The notes: a model not told the origin generated them from the sequence alone. Shown: positions 11,423 through 23,291, counted from the stretch's first letter. The stretch is DNA of 64,000 nt from Mesostigma viride (GCA_009746045.1 RPFO01000015.1:2016998-2080997), one strand, 5' to 3'. Numbers and translations are program-made.

Positions 11423-11819
11423 ATGAGCCAGCGGCGTGCTTTTACTGCTCCTTCCCATTCTTCCAGCGATAATAGCTTAGCTAAATATTACGTAGTGATT
11501 ACGCCTCAATGGTCCGCCATTTTCCTTTCTTGGTCCGATGCTAGGAAGATAGTTCAGAACCGTATATATAACGTTACTAGTTAGGTATAAGAAATTTGTG
11601 ACCTTTGAAGAAGCTCAGCAGTTCCTTATAGACCATAGTGAATCAGATTTAGGCCTACATGTACGCTCTATTCCTCATGGTCGTCCTCCCGTGGAATCCC
11701 TAGTCTTTGCTACCCCTCCTTCTTCTCCCCCTGGACGTGCTGCATCCTCATCTAGTTCAGATACTCCTCTCTCCTTAGAGTTTGGTTCCCTATCCATTAC
11801 TGTGGTTAAAAAGGATTGA
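11423..11819 (+). pseudogene. Leader ORF of element D with RNase H1 N-terminal (viroplasmin-like) domain, one frameshift
   Basis: An ATG in good context at 11423 opens a frame whose residues about 22-50 read KYYVVITP, then a Trp-containing FLSWSDARKIV. After a single-base shift near 11575-11590 the protein continues as YKKFVTFEEAQQFL and a Ser-rich tail ending at 11819. The spacing of YYVV, SW, KY/KF and the EEA-FL helix matches the small domain at the N-terminus of eukaryotic RNase H1 and in caulimovirus inclusion-body proteins, known to bind RNA-DNA hybrids or ribosomes. No catalytic RNase H residues follow. It lies between the LTR and gag, so it is a separate first gene of the retroelement. 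Possible roles are hybrid binding or translation control; this is inference. Confidence 0.7.
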
Positions 11820-11941
11820 TTTTACTTGTTTTCGTTGCCTAGGATAGTCAAGGTTTTTCCTTTTGCTTTCCTTGCTTCAATTTAGGTTCCTATCCTTTTC
11901 TTAAGACAACTTTTATTGCTTCTCCTTTTAATTAATTAAAC

Positions 11942-14253
11942 ATGGATCCAGTGGGTGGAGATATGTCGCCTATACCTACCAATAATACTAATAATACTAC
12001 TACTAATAATAATAATAACAACAATACTCGTGGTAACAGACGGGACTCCTTGGAAACGGTGCACCATCTCACTCCTCAAGGTAATCTGCGTACCTCACTT
12101 CCTTCTCCTACTACTGGTGGTCGCCGTCGTCCCTCCATTACCCCACCTACCTTTGAACAACGTGTCAGATTTAGTGATGACCCCTCTTTTACCCTGAACC
12201 AGGCCCCTGCCCCTCTTGCAACCTTGGCTCAACAACCCTCAATTAGTTAGGTCCTCACTCCCTGACAATGCTTCTAGGCCTCCTCCTCACCCTGTGCCTT
12301 CCATCACTGCTTATAACACGGGTCGTACCTCTGCCCCTGTCGGCCCTTCTGGTCGCCCTAGTGCAGTTCCATTTTATCCTCCTGCTTCTTGGCCCTACCC
12401 TGACACGGCCTACGAGGCTGCCCAGGTCCCTACCCGTGTAGCTGAGTTAGAAGTTAATAGTGATTTCAGCACCATGCCTCTAGATGATAGAAATTATGAT
12501 CATTTTGCCTACTCCTCCCTTCGTGAACAATATACTGTTCCCTTCTCCTATGGGCACCATCCTGAAACGGTGGCCCCTTCTAGACCCCTATCCAAAACCT
12601 TTCCTCTTCCTTCTTTCTATCCCTCTTATGTAGCAGTTGAAGACAGTGGTCCTATGGGTAAATCTGACCCTTCCAATCCCCCGAAGCCCCCTGCTCTTCC
12701 CCTCTTTGCTAACCTTCCCAAGTTGGATGTCAAGTCTACCCCTCAACAGTTTTTCACTTTTATTATGTTGCTAACCCAGAACACAGAGTCGTGGCAAAAT
12801 CATAATAGATGGCGTCTCTCTGATGCTGTATTAGTCCCTCACTATATCTTACTACCTGTATTACCCCTGAGCTTGCTAACCTCATTCAGTGTGAATCCTT
12901 GGCCTCTCATGCCTACCCTAACTCAGTAGCAGAATTGTGCGTTTAGAGAACCATTTAGTTCTTCCTGATGCAGATTGGCAGGATAGATTAGCCTTTGGTA
13001 CTTTGCAGCAGGGTACTAAATCGTTTAGGGAGTATATGAAGGAATTTGATGCACAGATGGTACGAATTAGAGATTTGTCGGGCGCAGAAGTACGTGCTCG
13101 TTTCCTACAAGGCCTCAGTAGACCCTTATTACGTGAGGTAAAACGCCAGTTCTCTGCCTACCGTTTTACTGATCTACCCCTCAAGCATGTTCGCCAGCAT
13201 CTTTTACGAGTAGCAGATTTCTTCACCACCCCTTCTCTTCCTAACCCGTTCCCGTATTAATAACATTAGCCTTACCCCTGAGAGTTATTCTAGGGCTTCA
13301 GGCCTAGACTATCAGTACACGTGGCGTTGTCCCCGTCTCCCAAGTGGGATACGGACATGGACGGTGGTGTAGTACACTGGACATATCTCTACTAGGGTTT
13401 AGATCCGCACGTGCCACATTGGGCACGTGGGTGCTAGATATTAGCACCGAGATATGTAGGGCACACGCACGTGGGTACTCACGTGGTAGGGTTAGGAGCT
13501 GTGAGGCAGACCACAAGGTGGGCTGCAGTGCTAGTCCTGTACGGAGGTCCTAGGGGAGGTCCAGGACCATCCACGTAGTGCTGCTAGGCAGTCGTTGCCT
13601 GTAGGCATCGTGTCAGTCCTAGCTGGAGTAGATCTAGCTGGACGGAGCCAGCACCTCATCGGTTAGCACTAGTGCAGGATAGCTAGGTTACCCTAACCTA
13701 CGTGCCCATGCAATCCAGCTTGGCAAGCTTGCATGGATTGATATATGCCAGCCATTGCATAATCCAACACACGTTCGCTTTCATCGCACAAGTGCATTAA
13801 CTTGCATTATTAAAAACTCTCAGTTTTTATACTTTACTTATTACATTAGCCTTACCCCTGAGGAGGAGAACTCCTATGTTGAAGAATTAGACCTTTGTGT
13901 TACCGACCTTTCGGCTCTGGATGTCTCTCATATCACATGCTATCATTGTAAGGAAGTAGGTCATCTTAAACGTGAGTCACTGCCCCAAGTTCCTTTCGGG
14001 TGCTCCCCCTCATCCCGATGCTCGCCCTCCTCGTACCCCTCAGCGTGCTCCTATTCGTCCCACTCCAGGACGCATTCCCTCAGCTACCCCTAGTAGGCTG
14101 AATGCTGTGCAGACAGGACCCTCAGGGTTCCCCTATGATAATCAGGCTCCTGCACCCTCTTCGCTCCCTCGTGACCCTCCAGCAGTGGCTTTTTCGCCAG
14201 GGTCTTCTTCGGGGTTAGTCCCAATGGATGTGGGGGGGGAGGGGGAACAGTAG
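11942..14253 (+). pseudogene. Gag of Ty3 element D, frameshifted and interrupted
   Basis: The frame starts with an Asn-rich N-terminus at 11942, breaks near 12230, resumes as a Pro-rich region, breaks again near 12820-12930, and resumes with the Ty3 gag core (DRLAFGTLQQGTKSFREYM, then RARFLQGL) at 12937-13240. The core is the capsid-forming region of retrotransposon Gag. After a 580-bp duplication/insertion the protein continues to a zinc knuckle CYHCKEVGH (13938-13975), broken by another one-base shift before its last Cys, and a Pro-rich tail ending at 14253. The order is normal for Ty3 gag. At least four shifts make it non-functional as assembled. Confidence 0.8.
13263..13862. repeat. 560-bp insertion in gag bounded by 20-bp direct repeats
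   Basis: The 20-mer ACATTAGCCTTACCCCTGAG occurs at 13263-13282 and again at 13843-13862. Gag reads through naturally if one copy and the intervening 560 bp are removed. The insert has stops in all frames used, a CCATGCAA...TTGCATGG hairpin near 13708-13738 and an AT-rich right end. A 20-bp duplication is too long for LTR or TTAA elements and fits a LINE-mobilised (SINE-like) insertion, though no Pol III boxes are certain. Confidence 0.55.
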
Positions 14254-14428
14254 GCCTGTCAGCCGGGGGTAACCTGGACAGGTCCTTAGATAGTACCCCA
14301 GATAATAATTTTTGCCTGCCTGCTTCTATAACTTCTGTAGGAGCTGAATCATCCCTACCACTACGTGTCCGTCCTCTTATGTTTTTGAATGGTGGTTTAA
14401 CCGACGGTTTACCCGTTTAGACCCCTTC

Positions 14429-17400
14429 TTGCATGCTGATGAACTTTTGAATGTCTCTGTGTTAGTGGATAGCGGTGCGGCTAGCTCCTTTGTGAGCGAG
14501 GCCCTAGTTAGGCGTTTAGGACTAGTCCCTATCCCTCACACCAAACCTGTCACTGTCCATTATGCTGACGGTCGCACCAGTCATTCCCCGGGTACGGTAT
14601 CCCTTCCCCTGGTCATACAAGGACGTACTGTCAACCTGACGGCCACTATAGGCCCTATCACTACCGCTGATGTATTACTAGGATTAGATTGGCACCAGGA
14701 TAATGAGATTACTATTAATTATGATACCATGGTCATCTGGTTTCCAGATAGCTCTTACTGGGTACCGGAACGTCATTATAGAGTAGAAAATTTATCCTTG
14801 GTAGATATTACTCCTCCTACACCTGTTGATCCTCCTGTAAGACCTATACCTGAAGTATTAATGTCCAATGATGAATTGCAATCTGAACTAAAGGAATATG
14901 GATATTTATTATGTATGTTCCTTCAGTTAGAAGTACAGGAGATACCTATCCCTAATAATAGAGTGTGGATATAGATGTGAACACAGTGGATACAATAGGG
15001 GTGGGATTTACTGAAAACGAAATAGTAAGATACATGGCTGTGATAGATTCCTCCAAAGTTTTTGAAGAAAAGACTCCTTCTTATCCTCCTCCTCGTTCTG
15101 TTTTACACCGTGTAGTTATTAAGGACGGTGCAGTTCCTACGCACTCTCCGATGTATAGAATGGGCCCTACCGAGTTAAAGGAACTAAAACAGATTTTAGT
15201 GTCACTATTAGAAGCAGGATTGATAGAGCCTAGTAACTCCCCCTACTCAGCTGGTGTCCTGTTAGTCCCTAAGCCAAATGGCAAGTTTCGTTTAGTTACT
15301 GATTATAGGAAGTTAAATGATATCACTGTGAAGTCTAAATACCCTCTACCTCGTATTGATGATATATTTAATAAGGTTAAAGGTTCTACCTGTTTCACTG
15401 TACTAGATTGTGCAGATGGTTTTTGGCAACTGCGTATAGCTCCCGAGGATTGTCATAAAACCGCCTTTGCTACCCCTTTTGGTCATTATCAGTTTAGAGT
15501 AGCGGCCATGGGACTCTGTAATTCTCCTGCCTCTTTTCAAATGTTGATGAATGAAGTGCTTAGGCCTGTAATGGGTAATTCTCACCTTCCCCAAGTGTCC
15601 TCTGATTTAAAGGATCCTAAGTTCCTTCTCCTCTGTTTCTTTAGCTGAGCACGATCGTTCTTGTGCTCAGGCTTACTTAGATGACATCCTTATTTACTCC
15701 CCAGATTTTGAAACGCACCTACGTGATTTAAAGAAAGTCTTAGAAATAATGTCTGAAAACTCTTTGTGGGCTCGCCGTGCTAAAGTTCGTTCTGATAGGA
15801 GTGTACCATTTTTAGGACATCTTTTGTCAGATGCCGGTGTCGCTACCGACCCGGATAAAATTAAGTCAATTCAGGATTGGCCTACCCCTACCGACGTTAA
15901 AAGTGTACGTAGTTTCTTAGGGATTGCCTCTTACTATAGGCGTTTTATCCCTCGTTTCGCAACTATAGCAGCCCCTATCAATCATTTGTTAAAGAAAGAT
16001 ATCCCCTTTGTCTGGAGTAGTGAGTGTCAGTCCGCTTTTCAGTGTTTAAAATCCCTACTCCTCTCTCCTCCCGTACTCATCCTACCCGATACTACCAAAC
16101 CCTTTGTGGTAGCTACAGACGCTAGTAAGGTAGCTATAGGGGGCGTCCTTCTCCAGGATCAGGGTCAGGGCTTACAGCCAATTGAGTATATCTCTAGGAC
16201 AATGCTCCCCGCGGAGCGTAACTATCCTGTACACCAGCAGGAACTCTTAGCTGTGGTGTATTGTTGCCACGCGTGGCAGCACTTTCTTTAAGGTGCCCAA
16301 TTTGATGTTTGTCTGAATGAACCCTGTGAGATATAGATCCTTATAGATTAGTTATACAAACGGACCATCGTCCCCTTACCCATCTTCTCTCCCAACCCAC
16401 CAACCTTACCCCTCGTCAAGCGCGCTGGATGGAGTTTTTAGCACAGTTTTCCCCTTTTAAACTTCAGTATGTGTAGATAACATAGTACCTGATGCACTCT
16501 CCCGTCGCGCAGATTACTCCTTTTTCGAGGACTTAGATGTTCTCAATACTACTCTAGCTCCTACCACTATTGGTGTAACCCCTTATGGTGAACTACCGGA
16601 TGATGAATCTTATGCCTACCTCTTTCATACTGCTGTTCGCATGCCTGACCTCCTTTCTCACGTAGGACTCTCTCTCCCGTGTGAGGCCCTTCCTGTGGTC
16701 TCTGTGGGGGGGGAGGGGAAAAATAAAATTTCTATACCGCTTAGCCATATAGCGACTAGGTCAGGAAAGTCCTATGACAATATAGTCCCTCTAGGACCTC
16801 CCCTTCTCTTTGGCAAGGCGGTAGGAGACCTCTTTAAACCTGATATAGATACCTCTGTAGCGGTGCCTACCTCTGATCTTGAACGCCTTATCAGTAGATT
16901 TACTGCCACTGAGCCGGAAGCTTTAGCTGCCATTGCCTCCCATCCCCAACAGTTAGGCAAATACCCCTGTAAATTTGTAGGTGGGTTTTTATATGTGCAG
17001 ATAACAGATTCTCCCCCTCAATGGCGCCTGTACGTCCCTCCTATCTGTCGCTCCTCCTTGCTTTTTGAGTTGCATGATTTAGCTGCCCACCAGCCAGGGC
17101 GGTAAACGGGTACGGGATTTAGTAACCTGTTCCTACTACTGGCCTTCCCTCTTAAAGGATGTAGATGAGTATGTTAGGACCTGCCAATCTTGTCAGGAAA
17201 TGAAACCTAACAACGTAGGGCAGATAGCCGAGCCTAGGACCCTTCCTGATCCCATCATGCCGTGGGATTCCATTATGATGGATTTTGTAGGACCTTTTAG
17301 AAAGAATGATAAGGGTAATGCTCAGATGCTTGTGTTTGTAGATCGCTTTACTCGTATGTGCCATCTCGTGCCTTGTCCCTTGGAACTCACCGCACGCGAT

Positions 17401-18294
17401 TGTGCCCGCCTATACCTCAATAATGTTTATAGATACCATGGTTTGAGTAGGCAGTTTATTTCTGATAAAGATAAGTTATTAATTACTTCTGATTTTTGGC
17501 AGCAGTTCTTCGCTGCTATCGGTACCAAGGTTACCTTCGGTACTGCCTACCACTCCTCCTCTTCTCATTTAGTAGAACGTTTGAATAGAGTAGTGGAAGA
17601 AGCTCTGCGGCACTATGTGAATGGCTCTGGGAGTGATTGGGAGGATTATCTATGTCTGGTAGAGTTTTCCCTTAACAATTGCCCTCAGGCCGCGCATGGT
17701 TATACGCCCTTCTTCCTAGATACAGGTAGACAACCCCTTACCCCTACCTCTCTCTTAGCCAGTCCTTTAAGGGACAAGGATGATGTGTCCCGGGATACCG
17801 TAGAAGGTGTGCAGGCGTTATTAGATAAGATGAAGAATGCCAAGGACAACGCTGTTGCAGGGTACCATAGGGCGCAGGCCAAGTACCTTGTTGCTAGGTT
17901 GCGTGCCTCATTAGATAGAAGAGCACCTGAGATAGAAATAGGAGATTTAGTCTTAGTAGAAGGCCCTCGTGTTGGCCGATTCGCTCACAAGTTCGAGGCT
18001 GAACGTAAAGTGAAACTCAGGCCCGCCTTCTTAGGACCCTTCCGTGTGTTGTCTAGGGTAGGTAATTTCTTGTATGAGATAGATATCCCTACCTCTTGGC
18101 AAACCCATTCGCGCACCTTTCATAGAAGCCAGCTGAAGCTTTATCACCAAAGCACGTTCGCTGGTAGAGAGTTAGCCCCTGCCCCTTTAGAGCATAATCC
18201 TGATACTGGTGAGGTAGAGGACGAGGTAGAGAGTATCGTGGCCCATAGGGACATTAAAAGAGGCCGCGGTACTCAACGCCAGTATAAGATTAAG
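14429..18294 (+). pseudogene. Pol of Ty3 element D (protease, RT, RNase H, integrase), with C-terminus resuming at 21456
   Basis: Protease: VLVDSGAASS (about 14460) and DVLLGLDW. Reverse transcriptase: YPLPRIDDIF, an LDCADGFWQL block and AYLDDI (about 15675), the catalytic YxDD. RNase H: TDASK near 16115, NYPVHQQELLA, and TDHRPL near 16355. Integrase: a His pair near 17075, C-x2-C in TCQSCQ near 17185, DFVGPF, ISDKDKL, and VERLNR supplying the DDE acids, then the LGPF motif near 18035. The frame breaks near 14950, 15640, 16290-16640 and 17100. At 18294 a TTAA element cuts the chromodomain after QYKI. Downstream of it the same frame resumes (KWMYARSEVDKVW) and stops at 21561. This is a typical Ty3 chromovirus pol that has decayed or been misassembled. 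Confidence 0.88.
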
Positions 18295-21200
18295 AAGGGG
18301 ACGTGGCGCGCCGAATATTTTCCGCGCGAAAAAATTCGCGGCACCGGCCGTACCGTGAAAAGTGGGTGCTCCGTGCGCGCACCACTTGCGGAAGTGGCCA
18401 TGGCGACTGCGTTTAGACAAAACTAGCAATATAGGGCTAGAGAAATAGGTGCTGAATCTAAGGTCCATTGGAGTGCCTTCCTACCAGAGAAACAAGTTTA
18501 TTACAATAAGTGTGTGCAGGCTTTAACAGTTGAGCCTAGCCACACCCTCAAAATCATTGTACAAGTCATTGTCAAGTTAGGCCAGTTCACCATGCTGGGG
18601 CCCAGCACATTGGTCCAATCTTGTCCCCAACAGCAGCGAGGGTGGGTGGGTGGGAGCTGCAAAAAGGCCTCCCTACGTTCACCACACCACTCTAAGTACG
18701 GTGTGAAAATGGAAAACAAAGCACATGTCTCAAGGCGCCGCGGCCCCCTCAATCAAGGGCGGGCACGGTTGCCAGTAGGCACTAGTACCGGCGCACCGCC
18801 GGTCCCTTTCTCTCTCTAGTCCTAAGTAACAACAAGCACCTAACATGGTGTAGGTGACGTACGGTAGAGCTACGCTACAGGCGGCAGATCGGCCCCCTTT
18901 GAGCCCGCCGCAACATAACTATAAAATGAGCAGATAGCTCAGAAAATGCAAAAAGAATGCTTGGATGTTGAAGACGATGATTTAATGCTGTTGGGTTGCG
19001 GCGGCAAGTGGCTGGTTTACCATATCGCTGCTTTCTTTTACTGCCATCGGCATGGGGGGGAATCTGCATTTTTTGGTCGCGCGGAATAAAATAGAATTCG
19101 TGATTGCGGCAGTAAATTCTCAGTTTTGGGGGTCTTTTTGACCGATGCATTCTTATCGGTAGCATCGAATTCTAAACCGAACGGGTGCTTTTTGCTACAT
19201 TTTCGGCCATTCTCGGTAAGTATTTCTTCAGGCCTGCGCAGTGCATGTCGGAACCTTCCATGGAAGAACGGTCGTTGTTGCGCGCCTGGGCGAGGGATCT
19301 ACGAGGGCAAGGTATAGATGTGTGGCGACTGTTATCTACTATCAGTTCTTTCTTCGAAGAGCTCATCGTTAGAAGTTTTTTGCGTTCGTTTTGGTCAGTT
19401 TCCGCCAGTTAACTCTCCGTTGCTTGCCGTCGTGTTGACGAATACCTGGCAGCTTTAGCTTGTTTTCGTTGATGTCTTGATCAAATCCGCTTCAGTCTCA
19501 GCCGATAGATCCTAGGGAAGGCGTAAGGGATCTCATAGCTCGTGTTCTGGCAAGGATGTTGTGCGTATGGACGCTTCTTGTCGTGTGATAGTGACGCACC
19601 CTTTCCTCGCAGCGGCATCACAGCGGTCAGAAGCTGAACGGCCGCCACTGGTTTCTTTGCATTTTATCGTGCAGGGAAGGAAGTTTTTTTATCGACGATC
19701 ATGTTGGAAATATTGCATTTCTGTGACTGCATGTAGATAGCTGCCATCATTGGTTTATTTGAGCTTTCCTTGTTATATGATTATGTGACAAGACAGCAAT
19801 ATGCTGAGCCAACCATGGTTGACATGGTTGACTGCATGCAAGCTTTGTATGCCATGATCTCCTTGGTTCCTTGCCCTCCATAGTTCCAGTTTGTTGCCCA
19901 TGTCGGGTAGGGCAGTTGAGGAGTTGTTGCTGCGTTGGTAAGATTGGTTGGCATAACCCTTACCTTCTAACCTGGGAGAAACATAGAAAATGCTGGTAAT
20001 GCATGTTAGTGCCATCATCATTATTGCTATTCACGTACTTATAAGTCTGGCCATGCTCGAGGGACGGTGAAGGAGTATGAGGTGCGTGGCCACCCCTTTG
20101 TACTTCATAACATATTCAGCATGGATTTGATCCATGTTCATGGCATGTAAAGTGTGCTTGTGTACACTTGCTTTCTGAGTGGTCCTTAGCGCCTCGTCAG
20201 GTGGTGAGTGGTCGTCTAGGAAACCCATCAGTGCGTGCCACAGTGACCCCCAACCTTGAGCATGTGTCGTCATCAGTGCGCTAGAGTTAACTATATGTGC
20301 TTTTGATCATAGATTTGCTGAGTTCTTGGCATGAAGTTTACAAGGTAACCTTGGGTAGAGTATAGTGTATGCTCTATTGGCATGTATGCCTAGCGATCGT
20401 GTTGGTATGCTTGCGCTGGCAAGGTTGGCCATGCCGAGGGCAGGTGAGGGCAGATGTGGTGCCTAGCCGTTTGCTTATGTTTTGTGATCGAGTGGGGCAT
20501 GCTTTCTGGCTTTTTGGATGGAAAATAGCATGCCTAAGTGGCCATATACAAAGAAAACCCCCCTTAAGCTTATGTTCAGGTTTTAGCACGCATAACCTTA
20601 TTACTTGAGCTAGACTTGTCGGAATGACCTGTTTTAAGGGTGGCTGCCGCGACGTGATGCAAAAGGAGGGGCAGGGGGACGATGGGGAAGGTAGCAGTGA
20701 TGATGAGAATGATGTTGATGATATTCCTTGCCTTGCATGTGCGTCCCCGGATGAAATTGACGGTGTCCCTTTCCTGCTGTGCATGCAGCACATTCGGGTG
20801 CAAGGGAGGATTGCATGGGTGCTGCGCTGAGCCCCCGTTGACTAAGGAGCCCAGGGGGGATTGGTTTTGCCCTGCCTGCCTTGTGCAGGATGCTTACATA
20901 CAAGGGCTGAAATAGTGACAATTTCTGGTTTAGCGGGCATTTTTGTTATAACGCGCCAAACGCAATAACTTGAGCTAGACTTGTCGGAATGACCTGGGAC
21001 TTGGACCACTGCTGTCCCCCTGATAGCCGGATTTTCGCTACATTTTGTTGCCTAATCTGAAGTGTTTATGACATGTTTATTCCCAATGTCCGGTAAAAAA
21101 AGGGTACTTTTGCGGGGAAATTAATAACTGTTCAAGGTTTTGTCATTTTCATGATGTAAATAGCTCAGCAAGCTACAAACTCAGGGAACTATAGACGCTA

Positions 21201-21451
21201 CATTTATTTTATTAGCCAACAAATGAGTGCATGGGCTGGGGCATACATAGCCCTAATTAGCCTCTTTTTCTATTTATAGCGCAATATTGGCGTATGTGTG
21301 GGGGTAGTACCCCCAGCAAGTGCATGGACAACTCACTAGAGATGCTAAGGGGGCACTAGGTGCCCCCAATCATAATTTAGCATGGTGCAACTGGAATTCA
21401 AGTGATATTAGCATGGGTCAAGTTTTAAGGGTTTTGGGGTGCCACCTCCCC
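18294..21451. mobile_element. TTAA-flanked DNA transposon, family T3, copy 2, in the chromodomain of element D
   Basis: TTAA at 18290-18293 and 21452-21455 flank 3158 bp. The left end reads GAAGGGGACGTGGC and the inverted right end GGGGAGGTGGCAC, matching each other and the ends of the copy at 4835-6728. Removing it with one TTAA joins CAG TAT AAG ATT to AAG TGG in frame and rebuilds a chromodomain core (YKIKW) with its downstream residues. Reading the duplication as AAG gives the same empty site. It carries a broken PHD-finger segment and a short ORF at 19185-19412 shared with the other copy. No transposase is visible. Confidence 0.85.
20624..20914 (+). pseudogene. Captured PHD-finger fragment with a frameshift
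   Basis: An acidic stretch (GSSDDENDVDD) leads into IPCLACASPDEIDGVPFLLC in one frame. After a one-base shift the protein continues in the next frame as CSTFGC, then PPLTKEPRGDWFCPACL. The pattern C-x2-C, C-x2-C, a Cys/His pair, and the terminal W-F-C-P-A-C is the classic PHD zinc finger, a reader of histone H3 tails. It sits inside the T3 DNA element, has no start of its own, and ends soon after. It is best read as a fragment of a host chromatin gene picked up by a non-autonomous transposon. It is shifted, so not functional as written. Confidence 0.75.
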
Positions 21452-21455
21452 TTAA

Positions 21456-21561
21456 GTGGATGTATGCTCGTAGCGAGGTAGATAAAGTCTGGTACACGGA
21501 GAGTGAGTTAGATGGTTGTAGTCGCCTTTTGCAGGACTACAAAACCCTGCACCAGCTCTAG
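21456..21561 (+). pseudogene. Chromodomain C-terminus of element D pol
   Basis: This continues pol after the TTAA element: KWMYARSEVDKVWYTESEL, then LLQDYKTL and stop at 21559-21561. Together with EVESIVAHRDIKRGRGT upstream it forms a short chromodomain-like module, the integrase tail that directs Ty3 chromoviruses to marked chromatin. The third ORF starts 77 bases later. Confidence 0.8.
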
Positions 21562-21637
21562 CTGTAGACCTTCTCCTCTCTTATGTTATGCCTGCTGTCG
21601 ACGGGTGGTTGGTTGTCCCCTCCCCTCCGCAGCCGTC

Positions 21638-23291
21638 ATGGCAGAACCTATCCCTCCGATGGAGACCTTGCCGCCTACCCCTGATCCGGAGTTCTATTAT
21701 GAGGTCCTTCCGGGCCGGTGGGTCTCCCGCTCCAGCTACCCGGGTGGCCCAATCCAGCCTGCCCTTCAGGCTAGTCATGCTGCCTTGGTCCGGGCCGCCC
21801 TCTTCGGGGTCTCCTGGTTCGGGCCAGACCCCAATGAACCGCAGCAGTTGGTTGTTCATGGTTTTGACGACGCTGGGCACTGTCTTTTGGATTGTGGGTC
21901 CCGCTGCCCTGCCTTGGGGCAAATAGACGCCATTCTTCAGTGCCCTAGGATTTTCTCATACCTGTCTACCCCTGTGGGCCGCTCCTGCCTCCGGGAGGTT
22001 TTCCCTTGGCGTCCGGCCGAGGGCGAAGCCGAGACAGATGAACACCCCTGTGACCTCCTGCGGGCGGTCGAATTTATGGAGATTGCGGATCAGTCGGCGG
22101 GGATGTTAGCACATGGCGAACCTTCCCGTGTGGATGCACCGGTAGAGTCGCAGTACACGCCGGAGTATTCGGCCTCAGTTGCAGCGTCCTCCTCCTCCGT
22201 GTCGGCGCCTTCTCCTGTTCCTTCATCACCGCGGTCGACCCAGCGCGTGTCGGTGGAGCCGACGCCTACCCCTCCGGGCGTGGATCGAGAGCCTGACCAC
22301 CTTGCGGCTACTGTTTCTGCAATGCAGGCCCAGATCCAGTCCTTAGCCTCGGCATTCGGGGCCTTCATGGCGTCCCAGTCGCCTGCTTCAGTCGCGCCAG
22401 GTGTGGCGTCTGTTGCTGCTGTGCCACCTACCCCTCCTGCTGCCTCTGCGACTACGGCTTCGCCTGCGCCCCAGTGCGAGCCCGCGGTCGCTGTGGTTTC
22501 GTCTGCTGTTGCGGCTCCTACGCCTCCTGCTGCCTCCGCGCCTGTGACCGCCGTACCTGCGCCTTCGCGCGAGTCTTCTGCCCCTGCAGTCGCGCCCGCC
22601 GTCGCTGCTTCCGAGCCTCCACAAGCTCCGTCGCAGCCATCGCGGGGCTTCTTTGGCGATACGAGTGGGCTTCCCAGGCTCTGGGAGGGTGGTCCCCCGC
22701 AGCGGGTTCCAGTGCCAGACTGGAGCCTGGATGGTAGCCAGTTTTATGGCAAGGTGCCTGTACCCACGGGCCCCATTTTCAACATGTGGCCTGAGGGTGC
22801 GCCTCCACCGGAGACCGGGGCGCCAGCTGCGGTGGCGGGTCCGTCGCGGTCTCCTTCGGCAGCGGGTCCGTCGCGGCCTCCTGTGGTGGCGGCGCCTTGT
22901 GCGCCTGTGCAGGATCCTACCCCTGTTTCGGTTCCGGCCCCTTCAGCTCCGCGCTCTTTGGCTGCGGTTGTTAGGGCCAGCGGCATTGATCATCGCGCCC
23001 TCCGCGCTTCCGACTCCCAGGGCGAGTTGTCCCAGGGCGACCGAGATCGGGCCCCCTCTGTGGTGCATGCTACGTCGGAGTCGCGGGATTCGCCAGTTCC
23101 TGGGTACGGTATGTCTGCGATCGCCTGTCGACAGTGTGACCTGCCGCGCGTCGCTGCCGAGCTGGCTATTTCGCCCATGTCCTATGGGTTCTCCCAGGTG
23201 TGTCGGGCGCCGCGTGACCATAGCCTACCCGTCGATACCGATCGGCCTCCGTGTGACATGGTTGTTTTAGCAGATCCTGTGTTCCAGGGTG
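21638..23291 (+). CDS. Third ORF of Ty3 element D (post-pol), 5' part, interrupted by copia A
   Basis: The ATG at 21638 (GTCATGGCAGA context, the same as the C element's third ORF) opens a long frame: a structured N-terminal 150 residues (VRAALFGVSWFGPDPNEPQQ), a helical, possibly coiled-coil stretch (ATVSAMQAQIQSLASAFGAF), then about 250 residues of Pro/Ala/Ser-rich linker. At 23291 copia element A begins. Removing A with its duplicated GGGTG continues the same frame at 31126 with EILVRRVLYRW and runs to a stop at 31800-31802, giving about 776 residues in all. It lies between integrase and the polypurine tract, the place of env in some retroelements, but no signal peptide or clear membrane anchor is seen. 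Function unknown. Confidence 0.75.

Noticed and set aside
18292-18297. A 3-bp AAG duplication for the element in the D chromodomain
   Set aside because: Possible, but TTAA fits both copies of the family and the other TTAA elements; both readings give the same empty site.
20624-20914. Calling the PHD region an active chromatin gene
   Set aside because: Frameshifted, lacks its own start and lies inside a transposon.
22090-23270. Several 60-205 residue frames overlapping D ORF3 on both strands
   Set aside because: They arise from the Pro/Ala/Ser-rich linker and carry no independent signal.
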